64,000 nt of DNA from Aquimarina sp. U1-2. GTDB lineage: Bacteria > Bacteroidota > Bacteroidia > Flavobacteriales > Flavobacteriaceae. A program made the translations under genes and the position numbers. Shown here piece after piece: positions 19,446 through 27,371 of this stretch (positions are counted from its first letter, which is position 1; each line of letters starts with the position of its first letter). The stretch covers positions 1-64,000 of the forward strand of contig NZ_JAGKIK010000020.1 in NCBI RefSeq assembly GCF_017897595.1, read 5' to 3'. The notes beneath the pieces were generated by a model. It ran no database searches. It worked only from the letters and a program-made list of their open reading frames with translations, and was not told the DNA's origin.

Positions 19446-21086
19446 TTAAATATTTCTACCCGTATTGATCACGTTAACGCCGTTAAACCGGGTAGTAGAA
19501 CTTCCGTGAGAGACAGCACTTACTTGAGAAGGCTGACCTTTTCCGTCAAAGAAGGATCCAAAAAGTCTATAATCACTTTCGTCACATATTTTGGAACACG
19601 AATTCCAAAACTCTTGCGTATTAGACTGATAGGCGACATCATCTAGCATACCTACAATCTTACCGTTTTTTATTTCGTAAAATACTGTTCCGCCAAACTG
19701 AAAATTATAGCGTTGCTGGTCAATAGAGTAAGAACCTCTTCCTGCGATATAAATTCCTTTTTCAACATCTTTAATCATGTCATTGATCGTATATTTTTCT
19801 TTACCTGGCTCTAGGGAAACATTAGGCATACGTTGAAATTGTACGTCGTTCCAACTTTGAGAATAACAACAACCATGAGATTCTTTTTGATCAATCATAT
19901 GTACTTGATCACGTATTGCCTGGTAATTTGTTAAAATTCCGTTACGAACAAGATCCCATTTTTTGGTTTTTACACCTTCATCATCATAACCTACAGCGCC
20001 AAGAGATCCTATTTGTGTTTTATCGGCAACCAGATTTACAATATCACTTCCGTATTTGAAATCTTTAGATTTCCATTTGTCTAAAGTTGCAAAACTGGTT
20101 CCTGCAAAATTTGCCTCATACCCCAATACTCTATCAAGTTCTAGGGGATGCCCGACCGATTCGTGAATGGTTAATCCTAAATGATTCGGTTCGAGAACAA
20201 GATCATACTTACCAGCCTCGACAGATTTAGCTGATAGCCGTTCTTTGGCTTGTTTGGCTGCCATTGTAGCATCTTCTATAATGTCGTAGCTATTTCTATA
20301 TAGTGACAATCCTTCAGGACCTTGTAATTTTTCTGAAGCTAATCCATCCATATATTCGTAACCCATCCCCATAGGCGCACTCATCGCTTGTCGGGATTTA
20401 AATTTGTTTGATGCTCGATCAATAGCTGTAACCGTAAATGTGGGCCATATACGATGTACATCCTGATCGATATAGGATCCATCTGTAGAAGCGAAATATT
20501 TTTGCTCATTTACCATGAACAATGCAGAATTCACAAAATTTGCTCCGTTTTTCAATGCTGCGGCATTCGCCGAAAGTAATAAATCCACCTTTTCAGAAAC
20601 TGGAACTTCTTTAAAATCTTTTTTTATAGGAGTTTTCCAGGTTACTTCGCCATGTGATTGTACCGGTGCAAGCTTTACAGGAACTTTTTGAATTTTAGAA
20701 TTAGCCTTGGCAATGGCTATTGCCTGTTCAGTTGCTTTTTTAATGCCCTTTTCAGTTACATTATTTGTCGATGCAAATCCCCAAGTGCCATTGGCAATGA
20801 CTCGAATCCCAATTCCAAAGGATTCTGTATTTACCACATTTTGAACTTTATCTTCTCGGGTAAATACGTATTGATTTAAGTACCTGCCTATACGGGCATC
20901 GGCATAAGATGCACCCATGGTTTTTGCAGTATTTAAGGCGATATCTGCCAAACTTTTTTTGACCGCTACATCCATTCCCGGATGAAGCAGTGTTTCTACT
21001 GGAATTTCATTTCCCAATAATAAGGAGGGCATCATTAACGCACCCGATCCTAATCCTGCATACTTGACAAAGTCTCTTCGTTTCAT
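19446..21086 (-). CDS. TldD-like metalloprotease with Tat signal
   Basis: 546 residues. The catalytic TldD motif HESVGHPLE (HExxxH) lies at about residues 311-319 and is followed by GYEANFAGTSFAT. The C-terminal region has GRGSYSIDQQRYNFQFGG and FYEIKNGKIVGML, typical of the family. The N terminus begins MKRRDFVKYAGLGSGALM, a twin-arginine (RRxFxK) signal with a hydrophobic stretch, and the protein is longer than cytosolic TldD. It is first in the run, so a promoter should lie in 21087-21895. Family knowledge gives a protease acting on small, unfolded peptides; an envelope location here is inferred from the Tat motif. Confidence 0.92.
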   Translation of the reverse strand: MKRRDFVKYAGLGSGALMMPSLLLGNEIPVETLLHPGMDVAVKKSLADIALNTAKTMGASYADARIGRYLNQYVFTREDKVQNVVNTESFGIGIRVIANGTWGFASTNNVTEKGIKKATEQAIAIAKANSKIQKVPVKLAPVQSHGEVTWKTPIKKDFKEVPVSEKVDLLLSANAAALKNGANFVNSALFMVNEQKYFASTDGSYIDQDVHRIWPTFTVTAIDRASNKFKSRQAMSAPMGMGYEYMDGLASEKLQGPEGLSLYRNSYDIIEDATMAAKQAKERLSAKSVEAGKYDLVLEPNHLGLTIHESVGHPLELDRVLGYEANFAGTSFATLDKWKSKDFKYGSDIVNLVADKTQIGSLGAVGYDDEGVKTKKWDLVRNGILTNYQAIRDQVHMIDQKESHGCCYSQSWNDVQFQRMPNVSLEPGKEKYTINDMIKDVEKGIYIAGRGSYSIDQQRYNFQFGGTVFYEIKNGKIVGMLDDVAYQSNTQEFWNSCSKICDESDYRLFGSFFDGKGQPSQVSAVSHGSSTTRFNGVNVINTGRNI

Positions 21087-21895
21087 ATAAGTCTCGTATT
21101 TGATTGAATGAAAATAATTATAAAATCGATAATGATCATCTTAAAAATGATATCACTTCTTCTAGATAAAGCTAATGCTCGTGATACGTAAAGTATATAA
21201 TGATTTCGATTTGGATTAAAAATAGAAAAATTATATGAATTCAGCAGTACACCCTACTTCAGAAAAATAAAATACCCATCATTCCTAAAGTTAGTTTTTT
21301 TTACAAATCTGAATCATACAACACACTGACTTTAAGTAGTATACGTTAATTTTCAATCATAAAATTGAGGTAAAACCAAAATAAATATAAAAATAGACCA
21401 ATCTTCTTGTTCATATTACTTTATACGTTATTACAAAAAGCTTTCAGAACGCAGGCTATGCAAGAATTTTGAAGCTTTCTGGAAAAAGATGGCAACGGCA
21501 CATCTTTACCTTATTTTTATATTCATTTTGAGATAAAACCTAATGTTTTTAAAGTTTTGTTAATTTTTTAGGTACATCGCAGCACTTCGAACGTCAAGAT
21601 TTATAAGGTGTAAGTGCAAAACAACATTTTTTGACAAACTGAAAAAAATGTAAACCAGTTCATAACCCGATGCTACAAATTTGTGAACCTTATTAAAGAT
21701 CACAGTATTTTTATGCAAATTTTTTCAGATTATACTTCCATTATATTCCTTCCGGTTACAAACTGTAAGTAGAACAATCCCGTATACCGCGTACGTTTAT
21801 CTATCTACAATAAACTTTTTTTATGTTTTATATAATACATATAAATAAAAATATATAAAAAACTCTTCTCACTTTTGTCCAAAATTTAGAAAATT
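21087..21895. other. Divergent intergenic region between tldD-like and small membrane-protein genes
   Basis: About 800 bp without a credible gene. It should hold the promoters of both the minus-strand tldD run and the plus-strand genes from 21896, but I could not find a convincing TTTG/TAnnTTTG pair. Two hairpins are visible: AAAGATG/CATCTTT at 21485-21491 and 21501-21507, and ACATTTTTT pairing with an A-rich arm at 21624-21632 and 21642-21651. The word AAGCTTTC occurs twice (near 21438 and 21471). A small RNA cannot be excluded or supported from sequence alone. Confidence 0.35.
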
Positions 21896-22105
21896 ATGAA
21901 ACTAGAAAAACCACTTCATAAAAAAGTAAAGAAAACAGTTACCAAAACAACGATCTCAGCTTTTGTAGGACTAAGTATAGTAGGTACTTTTCTAATCTTA
22001 TCATATATAAATAATCATTTATTTATGGATAAGCTGTTAGTTGCCAGTTTTATACTGTTATGCATATTGGGACTAAAAATTTTAAACGAATCTAATTTTA
22101 AATAA
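21896..22105 (+). CDS. Small two-helix membrane protein
   Basis: 69 residues. A basic N terminus (KPLHKKVKKTVTK) is followed by two hydrophobic helices, about residues 23-40 (ISAFVGLSIVGTFLILSYI) and 46-62 (LLVASFILLCILGLKIL). No family is recognised. Its stop codon overlaps the start codon of the next gene (TAATG), which strongly suggests translational coupling and supports both as real genes. Together with the next gene it may be a small envelope unit of Flavobacteriaceae. Confidence 0.65.
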   Translation: MKLEKPLHKKVKKTVTKTTISAFVGLSIVGTFLILSYINNHLFMDKLLVASFILLCILGLKILNESNFK

Positions 22106-22419
22106 TGATCAAAATGGAAGTAATGACAAAAAAAGAGCAGCACGTTAAACTTATTGAAGGTACATTTACCCCTTCTGAAGCGGCAGATATTCTAATTTCT
22201 ATGATAACCAAAAAGATCAACTTTCACAAACTTCAAAGACTTAGTGCTTTAGAGCAATATTGTGATGATGCTACGGTTCATTTAGACGATCGTATTGCGC
22301 AATTAAAACGAGCCGAAGAAGAAACGAAAGAATTGATCGTAAATGCGCGAAAAGAAGGTTATCAACTAAAAATTAATGGATCAGTCGAAATCGAGCTCGT
22401 GAAAAACGAAGATATTTAG
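22105..22419 (+). CDS. Small conserved-looking cytoplasmic protein with predicted coiled coil
   Basis: 104 residues, soluble and strongly charged. An N-terminal segment LIEGTFTPSEAADILISMIT is followed by a long helical region with heptad-like pattern (about residues 50-90, RIAQLKRAEEETKELIVNA). It ends with a short beta-like tail. Alternative in-frame ATGs lie at codons 4 and 7; the last (MTKKEQHVKL) may be the true start. It is coupled to the upstream membrane-protein gene by a one-base overlap. I recall similar short proteins in Flavobacteriaceae but cannot name a function. No signal peptide or metal motif is seen. Confidence 0.65.
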   Translation: MIKMEVMTKKEQHVKLIEGTFTPSEAADILISMITKKINFHKLQRLSALEQYCDDATVHLDDRIAQLKRAEEETKELIVNARKEGYQLKINGSVEIELVKNEDI

Positions 22420-22583
22420 AAATCATTCGTATTGTCGATACGCAAAAATTCAATTTTAAAGTAAGCTGTTAGTTACTAGTTTAAGGATGACAGACGCTTT
22501 AGTTTTTTTGAAAATGATAACTTTTTCGACATTTTTTTTACGCAACGATTTTACGTATTAATTATTGACCCTTACCACAATAC

Positions 22584-23546
22584 ATGGATTTACATTTATT
22601 GATTGATAATCTTACCAACCCTGCACTTCTTTTTTTCTTTTTAGGAATACTATCGGTAAGATTTAAAAGTGACTTAGAAATACCCCCCAACTCTTCCAAA
22701 TTTATATCCCTTTACCTACTTTTATCTATCGGTTTTAAAGGAGGACAAGAACTATCGCACAGCGACCTTGATTTAGAAATTGTTTGGTCGCTGCTTTTCG
22801 GAATTTTATTGGCGCTAATTGTACCTATTTACTCTTATTTTATTTTGAGAAGAAAATTTAGCGTTTACAATGCAGGAGCTATTGCTGCAGCATATGGATC
22901 GGTAAGTGCGGTTACTTTTGTTACTGCGATTTCATTTTTAGAAATTGAACAAATAGATTTTGGAGGTCATATGGTGGCGGTCATGGCTTTGATGGAAGCA
23001 CCTTCTATAATGGTGGGAGTTCTTTTGATGTCTATTTATAATAAAGACAAAGCCAACAAAATAGCGATGAGCAAAGTAGTAAAACATTCACTTACTAATG
23101 GTAGTGTTTTATTAATTTTAGGAAGCCTGGTAATAGGGTTTATGGCAAGTGATCAACAAGCTGAAGGTATTAAACCTTTTACAACAGATATCTTTAAAGG
23201 TTTTCTTGCTGTATTTTTATTAGATATGGGAATAACAAGCGGTAAAAAACTATCTGCGCTTCTAAAAAAAGGATGGTTTGCACTACTTTTCGCGATTATC
23301 ATCCCACTTGTAAACGGTACTCTTGTGGCTTTTATAAGTTCTTCGTTTACCGAAAGTATTGGAAATCGTTTCCTTTTTGCGATCTTGGCTGCTAGTGCTT
23401 CGTATATTGCTGTTCCCGCTGCTATGCGAATAGCTGCGCCAAAAGCAAATCCGGGACTTTATTTACCTATGGCTTTAGCGATTACGTTTCCGTTTAATAT
23501 CACATTGGGCATGCCTATTTATCTGTATCTTATACAAAACTTTTGA
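22584..23546 (+). CDS. SbtA-type sodium-dependent bicarbonate permease
   Basis: 320 residues, strongly hydrophobic with about ten membrane helices. The start MDLHLLIDNLTNPALLFFFL, the segment LLSIGFKGGQELSH, the glycine/alanine-rich FSVYNAGAIAAAYGSVSAVT and the C-terminal PMALAITFPFNITLGMPIY are characteristic of the SbtA family (PF05982). In cyanobacteria the family takes up bicarbonate together with sodium. No SbtB (PII-like) gene is adjacent here. A CbbR/CcmR-like LysR gene lies convergently downstream, as regulators of inorganic carbon uptake do elsewhere, which fits. A perfect terminator follows the gene. Confidence 0.88.
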   Translation: MDLHLLIDNLTNPALLFFFLGILSVRFKSDLEIPPNSSKFISLYLLLSIGFKGGQELSHSDLDLEIVWSLLFGILLALIVPIYSYFILRRKFSVYNAGAIAAAYGSVSAVTFVTAISFLEIEQIDFGGHMVAVMALMEAPSIMVGVLLMSIYNKDKANKIAMSKVVKHSLTNGSVLLILGSLVIGFMASDQQAEGIKPFTTDIFKGFLAVFLLDMGITSGKKLSALLKKGWFALLFAIIIPLVNGTLVAFISSSFTESIGNRFLFAILAASASYIAVPAAMRIAAPKANPGLYLPMALAITFPFNITLGMPIYLYLIQNF

Positions 23547-23608
23547 TAGAATAGGTGTACACTTTATTTAAACATATATAATGATCATTTAAATTAAATA
23601 TTTATATC

Positions 23609-23651
23609 AAAACTCTCGATTATTAATGCTATTATAATAATCGAGAGTTTT
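23609..23651. terminator. Bidirectional intrinsic terminator between the permease and lysR genes
   Basis: Perfect 17-bp inverted repeat (left arm 23609-23625, right arm 23635-23651, 9-nt loop) whose ends are A-rich and T-rich, so it can work in both directions. It sits about 60 bp after the plus-strand permease gene and 120 bp after the minus-strand lysR gene, between convergent genes. Confidence 0.92.
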
Positions 23652-23771
23652 AATTATGCCGGACTGAAAATGATCTTTCTGGTAGGCTAAGTAAAGTCAA
23701 AAAAAGTAAGTTATGAGGACTTAGTAATGCCACGAAAGTAGCATTGAAAAAACGCAACGAAGACAGGTACA

Positions 23772-24695
23772 TTAACTGCTTATGTAATCTTCAAAATTGT
23801 TTTTCATAATGGTTTCTTTTTCGAGCTCAAGATGATCGAGAAAGGCACTAGCAGCAAGTGAAAATTTCTTATTCTTGAGCCAGATAAGATTCCAGTTCGT
23901 CTTTATAGGAAATCCCTTTACTGGAATGATTTGTAATCTGCCGGCACTCAATTCATTTCTAATACCTATAAGGGGCATGATAGAGTATCCTAGCCCGGCC
24001 AAAACTGCTTGTTTTACAGCCTCATTCGAGGTAAGCTCCATTTTTTTTCGAACGGGTAAGTTATTCTTTTCAATAAATTTTTCCATCGTATGCCGGGTTC
24101 CCGATCCCTGTTCTCTATAAATCAATGGCAATTTTGTAAAAATCGATTTATCATACATTTTTTTTGTAAACTGTTCTTTCGAGTTACCCACCAGGTATAA
24201 TCGATTTTCTATTAGTTGGGTTTTTTCTATTTGCAAATTTGTAGGTAATACAGATACCAAAGAAAAATCTACATTATTTTGTTCCAGACTTTCCAAAACT
24301 TTCGCTTTATTGGTTACATCCAATATCAAATCTATTCCCTCGTGCTTTTTGATAAAATCAGACAAAAAATATGGCATTACATATTTACCAGTAGAAACTA
24401 CAGAGATTTTAAGTACACCCGATAACTGCCCCTGGTACGCCATGGTTTTGTAATTAATTTCTTTCACTTCTTCTAATATACGTTGAGCAGCCACCGCAAT
24501 CTCCTTCCCAAAATCTGTTATGTATAATTTTCTCCCAATAACCTCGGTTAGTGGTATAGGAAACTGATCTTGAAAATTTCTTAATTGAATAGATACAGCA
24601 GGTTGCGTAAGATGCAACTCTTCTGAAGCTTTTGTGATACTTTGTTTCTCTGCTATTTTCAGAAATATCTGTAATTGATGTAATGTATAATGCAT
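23772..24695 (-). CDS. LysR-family transcriptional regulator (CbbR/RbcR-like)
   Basis: 307 residues. A winged helix-turn-helix at residues 1-60 (HQLQIFLKIAEKQSITKASE, then ELHLTQPAVSIQLRNF) is followed by a linker with IPLTEVIGRKLYITDFGKEI, typical of CbbR/RbcR/CcmR-type LysR proteins. A two-lobed effector-binding domain covers about 90-295. Related regulators sense carbon-metabolism or inorganic-carbon signals, and the neighbour is an SbtA-type bicarbonate permease, so control of that gene is plausible but unproven. A perfect palindrome lies 5 bp upstream of the start codon, suggesting autoregulation. A probable terminator lies downstream at 23609-23651. Confidence 0.92.
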   Translation of the reverse strand: MHYTLHQLQIFLKIAEKQSITKASEELHLTQPAVSIQLRNFQDQFPIPLTEVIGRKLYITDFGKEIAVAAQRILEEVKEINYKTMAYQGQLSGVLKISVVSTGKYVMPYFLSDFIKKHEGIDLILDVTNKAKVLESLEQNNVDFSLVSVLPTNLQIEKTQLIENRLYLVGNSKEQFTKKMYDKSIFTKLPLIYREQGSGTRHTMEKFIEKNNLPVRKKMELTSNEAVKQAVLAGLGYSIMPLIGIRNELSAGRLQIIPVKGFPIKTNWNLIWLKNKKFSLAASAFLDHLELEKETIMKNNFEDYISS

Positions 24696-24700
24696 AATTT

Positions 24701-24723
24701 TTTATTATGTAAATCATAATAAA
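24701..24723. promoter_or_regulatory. Probable LysR operator (perfect palindrome)
   Basis: TTTATTATG and CATAATAAA form perfect 9-bp arms separated by TAAAT. The centre contains a T-N11-A LysR box. It lies 5 bp upstream of the lysR start codon and about 157 bp upstream of the divergent SPFH gene, so it may control one or both. No identical site was seen in the 164 bp upstream of the bicarbonate permease gene. Confidence 0.6.
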
Positions 24724-24880
24724 GATAAATAAAAATAAATGAATATACTTTACTAATTTTATAAAAGATCAATGAGTTTTAAAGAAAATTATACAGAATC
24801 TGATTAGCAACCAATTCTTTGTATTGAGGAAAATCTCGATACGTATAAACTCTGATCATCAAATTATAAAAGTAAGTGGT

Positions 24881-25666
24881 ATGCAAATTAGCTTAAAAAT
24901 TTTCTTAGGGGTTAGCGTGTTCATTCTATACTCAAATTGCGCGGTTATAAGACCGGGAGAAGCAGGTGTTAAACAAACACTTGGTAAATTTTCTAATAAA
25001 GTGGCAACACAAGGAACAATAATTTATAACCCGCTTACAAGTAAAGTAATTAAAGAATCAACACAAACCAACAATATTAAACTCATATTAAGTCTGCCCA
25101 GTAAGGAAGGATTAAGTGTCAATTCAGAAATTTCAATCTTATATCGTTTACAACAAGATAAAATACCGTCTGTTTTAGAAAACTTAGGACAAGGGTACGA
25201 ATCTATAATCACAAGCGTATTTCGATCTGCTTCATCAGACGTGTGTGCACAATTTTATGCAAAAGATATGCATTCGGGCATGCGTGCAAAAATAGAAGAA
25301 GAGATTAAAATGAAGATGGAAGAAAATCTAAAAAAACAAGCAGACGGTATCGAACTTATTGCAGTCCTAATGAAAAGTATACAATTACCCAGGGGATTAG
25401 CTAATTCTATCGAGCGAAAATTACAAGCTGAGCAAGACGCTATGCGAATGGAATTTGTTATACAACAAGCAAAATTAGAGGCCGATAGAAAGATCATTGA
25501 TGCACAAGGAGAACGTGATGCTCAAAAAATATTGGCCGAGGGATTAACACAAGAAATTATAAAAATACGAAGTATAGAAGCTTTTAATGAACTGTCTAAA
25601 TCACAAAATAGCAAGATAATTATTACTGATGGAAAGACACCTTTCTTAATTAACACCGATGAATAA
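24881..25666 (+). CDS. SPFH/prohibitin-family membrane protein
   Basis: 261 residues from the ATG at 24881; the longer frame starting with TTG at 24824 adds 19 residues of unlikely sequence. The N terminus has a short hydrophobic segment ending ILYSNCAVIRPGEAGV, either a lipoprotein-like signal (the residue before Cys is Asn, not ideal) or a membrane anchor. The SPFH domain spans about residues 25-200 (GVKQTLGKFSNKV, EISILYRLQ, SVFRSASSDVCAQFYAKDM). An alanine- and charge-rich helix follows (KLQAEQDAMRMEFVIQQAKL). SPFH proteins form membrane-associated oligomeric scaffolds. A short gene 27 bp downstream is likely co-transcribed. Confidence 0.88.
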   Translation: MQISLKIFLGVSVFILYSNCAVIRPGEAGVKQTLGKFSNKVATQGTIIYNPLTSKVIKESTQTNNIKLILSLPSKEGLSVNSEISILYRLQQDKIPSVLENLGQGYESIITSVFRSASSDVCAQFYAKDMHSGMRAKIEEEIKMKMEENLKKQADGIELIAVLMKSIQLPRGLANSIERKLQAEQDAMRMEFVIQQAKLEADRKIIDAQGERDAQKILAEGLTQEIIKIRSIEAFNELSKSQNSKIIITDGKTPFLINTDE

Positions 25667-25693
25667 TAGCATAGTAATCTTAAACATAAGCAC

Positions 25694-25921
25694 ATGGAAC
25701 TATTGATAGAACAAGCGCAGCAATTTCAAAAAAGAAAAATAACTCATATGAGTACTAGCGATAGAGTTTCTGCCTCTAGAGAAGCTAAATCCCTGGTTCT
25801 TAAAATCAACGAAATCTATAAAAAAAATAAAGATCCTCAACTTATGGAGGTTATGAAATCCATAACACAAAAAAAACGTAAAATCGAAAAAAAATTGAAA
25901 GGATTTATAAATAATCTGTAA
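25694..25921 (+). CDS. Small lysine-rich helical protein
   Basis: 75 residues, highly basic (C-terminal KKRKIEKKLKGFINN), predicted to be almost entirely helical, with no signal peptide. It lies 27 bp after the SPFH gene on the same strand, so it is likely in the same transcript. No family is recognised. Possible roles include nucleic-acid or membrane-surface binding, but nothing in the sequence decides. Its internal residues DRVSASREAKSLVLKINEIY resemble short conserved helical proteins of Flavobacteriaceae. Confidence 0.6.
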   Translation: MELLIEQAQQFQKRKITHMSTSDRVSASREAKSLVLKINEIYKKNKDPQLMEVMKSITQKKRKIEKKLKGFINNL

Positions 25922-26182
25922 AGAGGTATTTATGTAAATTCATGAATACTTCGATGATACAATGTGAACTAAAAACTTGAAATGTACCGTAACAACAACA
26001 TTGATACGCATCAAAAATGATCGGAGCCAAATTCATTTTACGCTAAACAAACAAAAAAAATAGAGTGACTACATACGTTCTTAATTATGTAATCGAATAT
26101 TCGTAAAGACTCATAATTTTAGGGACACCCCGAACTTGTATTAAGGACTCAATTCACAGCGTAGTAAATATTAAGTATCCAT

Positions 26183-26211
26183 GAGATGTTGAAATAAATT
26201 CAGTATGACAC
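26183..26211. repeat. REP-like palindromic repeat, degenerate copy
   Basis: GAGATGTTGAAATAAATTCA followed by GTATGACAC. It has the layout of the dispersed GAGAT.CTGAA...TTCAG.ATGA elements often seen between flavobacterial genes. The stem is imperfect here (TTGAA with TTCAG). It is one of three related elements within 220 bp. Confidence 0.55.
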
Positions 26212-26302
26212 GATTTCAGCGTTAGTATTTACAACGGGGATACTCAATTTTTTTAATTAATTTTTGATTGTCCGTTAATGCACCAAAAATTTAAATGAGA
26301 AA

Positions 26303-26329
26303 TCATCCTGAATTCATTTCAGGATCTCA
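26303..26329. repeat. REP-like palindromic repeat, perfect hairpin
   Basis: ATCCTGAA (26305-26312) pairs perfectly with TTCAGGAT (26318-26325) around a 5-nt loop. Flanking TC and CTCA match the ends of the neighbouring related elements, in inverted orientation. A role in mRNA 3'-end protection or transcription termination after the plus-strand genes is possible. Confidence 0.65.
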
Positions 26330-26352
26330 TTACATTTATTTTCAGTACATTG

Positions 26353-26406
26353 AGATGAGAAGCTGAAACAAGCCTGTGCTAAACTCATTTCAGTATTCAG
26401 CTTGAC
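26353..26406. repeat. REP-like palindromic repeat with long internal spacer
   Basis: AAGCTGAA (26360-26367) pairs with TTCAGCTT (26396-26403), enclosing 28 nt that contains a further TTTCAG word. It starts GAGATGAGAAGCTGAA and ends TTCAGCTTGACGC, the same outer design as the other two elements in this gap. Confidence 0.55.
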
Positions 26407-26488
26407 GCAAACCATTTAGGTTAAATTACAGATATTCGTAATTAATTTCTGTTGTAATTAACTCCTATTTAAAAAATCATAAGTTAAT

Positions 26489-26587
26489 TACCTCAGCGCA
26501 AGGCCCACGAGGCATTCGTTGAAAACAATTTTTCAATTTCGAGGCAAGTTTCGGGGTATTATACCTCTTGACGGTGCCAATAAACAA
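26489..26587 (+). repeat. Dispersed hairpin element, copy A (leader of the HPF-like gene)
   Basis: This 99-bp segment is about 90% identical to 36757-36854 in the same orientation, with 9 substitutions and one 1-base gap. It contains CCTC...GAGG, CGAGG-CAAG-TTTCG and GGTATTATACC hairpins. Where copy B has CGAGG pairing with CCTCG, copy A has CGAGG with TTTCG. This keeps pairing through two G-U wobbles in plus-strand RNA but not in minus-strand RNA. It ends 12 bp before the start codon of the HPF-like gene, so it would form its mRNA leader. Confidence 0.75.
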
Positions 26588-26599
26588 AAATATAATCAT

Positions 26600-26899
26600 A
26601 TGAAGACAGTATTTGAATATAGTAACGTTAGCGCAAGTAATCGATTGGAATCCTTTACGATAAAAAAAATGGAAAAAATTTTTAATCAATATCCGTTTGT
26701 TATTCGTGGAGATGTATTTTTCAAAAAAGAAAATGATAATCAAAAAGGGCATGTCTGTGGTATTCGCTTAAGTGCGCCGGGGCCTAGATTATACGCATCA
26801 TCAGATGAAAAAAACTTTGAAAATGCTATCACAAATACTATTGACGATCTTAAAGATCAACTTAAAAAAAGAAAAATGAAACTCTACAGATCCAATTAA
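26600..26899 (+). CDS. Short HPF/RaiA-family ribosome-associated protein
   Basis: 99 residues from the ATG at 26600 (MKTVFEYSNVSASNRLESFT). A longer frame beginning with TTG at 26519 runs through a dispersed repeat and is not the start. The pattern KMEKIFNQYPFVIRGDVFFK, a central beta strand GHVCGIRLSAPGPRLYAS and a C-terminal helix with NAITNTIDDLKDQLKKRKMK matches the short HPF/RaiA (sigma-54 modulation) family. These proteins bind the 30S subunit and inactivate or store ribosomes in stationary phase. The gene appears monocistronic, with a structured leader upstream and a strong terminator downstream. Confidence 0.88.
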   Translation: MKTVFEYSNVSASNRLESFTIKKMEKIFNQYPFVIRGDVFFKKENDNQKGHVCGIRLSAPGPRLYASSDEKNFENAITNTIDDLKDQLKKRKMKLYRSN

Positions 26900-27003
26900 T
26901 GATCAGTTTTCTCTAGCTAAGCTAATATTCAGGAATTAGATCTATGAGCAACAAATTTTTAGACTAAAATATGTTGTACAGGTAATCCAACTTTAGCAAA
27001 ACT

Positions 27004-27052
27004 ATATCAAGAATAATATTTTCGGGACAAAATATTGTTCTTGATATTTTTC
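27004..27052 (+). terminator. Intrinsic terminator after the HPF-like gene
   Basis: A 19-nt arm (27004-27022) pairs with 27029-27047 at 18 positions plus one T-G, with a 6-nt loop CGGGAC. It is followed by TTTTTC. It lies about 105 bp downstream of the stop codon on the plus strand. Confidence 0.92.
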
Positions 27053-27371
27053 TAATTTTGAAGATTGATTACTTTGCAAGGCATCCACCTGATTTTCAGC
27101 TATAATCGTTTCTATTTATAATAAGCTTCAATTTCAATTCATTTCTGTACAAAAAAACTAACGATACACTTCATCTAATTTTAAAAATAAACTTCTTATA
27201 TTTAACTGCAACAATACAAAAACTAACATTTACATATAATGTCATTTGTAGATGACATTTGACTTAACTAAAAAGTCCATAAGTACCTGGGAAATCATTC
27301 ATAGCGCCACACTATGTTTATTTTTCAAAATTAGTAGAGTACGATAAAATGTTAAATACAAAGCAACTTAA
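27053..27371. other. Region upstream of the sugar-oxidation operon
   Basis: About 320 bp without a gene. It should contain the promoter of the cytochrome c/GMC operon. An inverted repeat ATGTCAT-N6-ATGACAT (27239-27245 and 27252-27258), 114 bp upstream of the first start codon, is a possible operator. No convincing -33/-7 pair was found. Confidence 0.35.

Larger units (their letters stand above)
25922..26599. other. Gene-free gap with clustered palindromic repeats and an HPF leader element
   Basis: No credible gene in 678 bp. The gap holds the three REP-like repeats listed separately (26183-26406) and, at its right end, copy A of a 99-bp dispersed hairpin element. The first 200 bp contain no structure I can interpret. 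Confidence 0.6.

Noticed and set aside
24824-24880. 19-codon N-terminal extension of the SPFH gene
   Set aside because: It starts with TTG and would bury the signal/anchor segment; the ATG at 24881 places that segment at the N terminus.
26519-26899. 126-codon version of the HPF-like gene starting with TTG
   Set aside because: The added 27 codons cross the dispersed hairpin element and do not resemble the family; the ATG at 26600 gives the normal N terminus.
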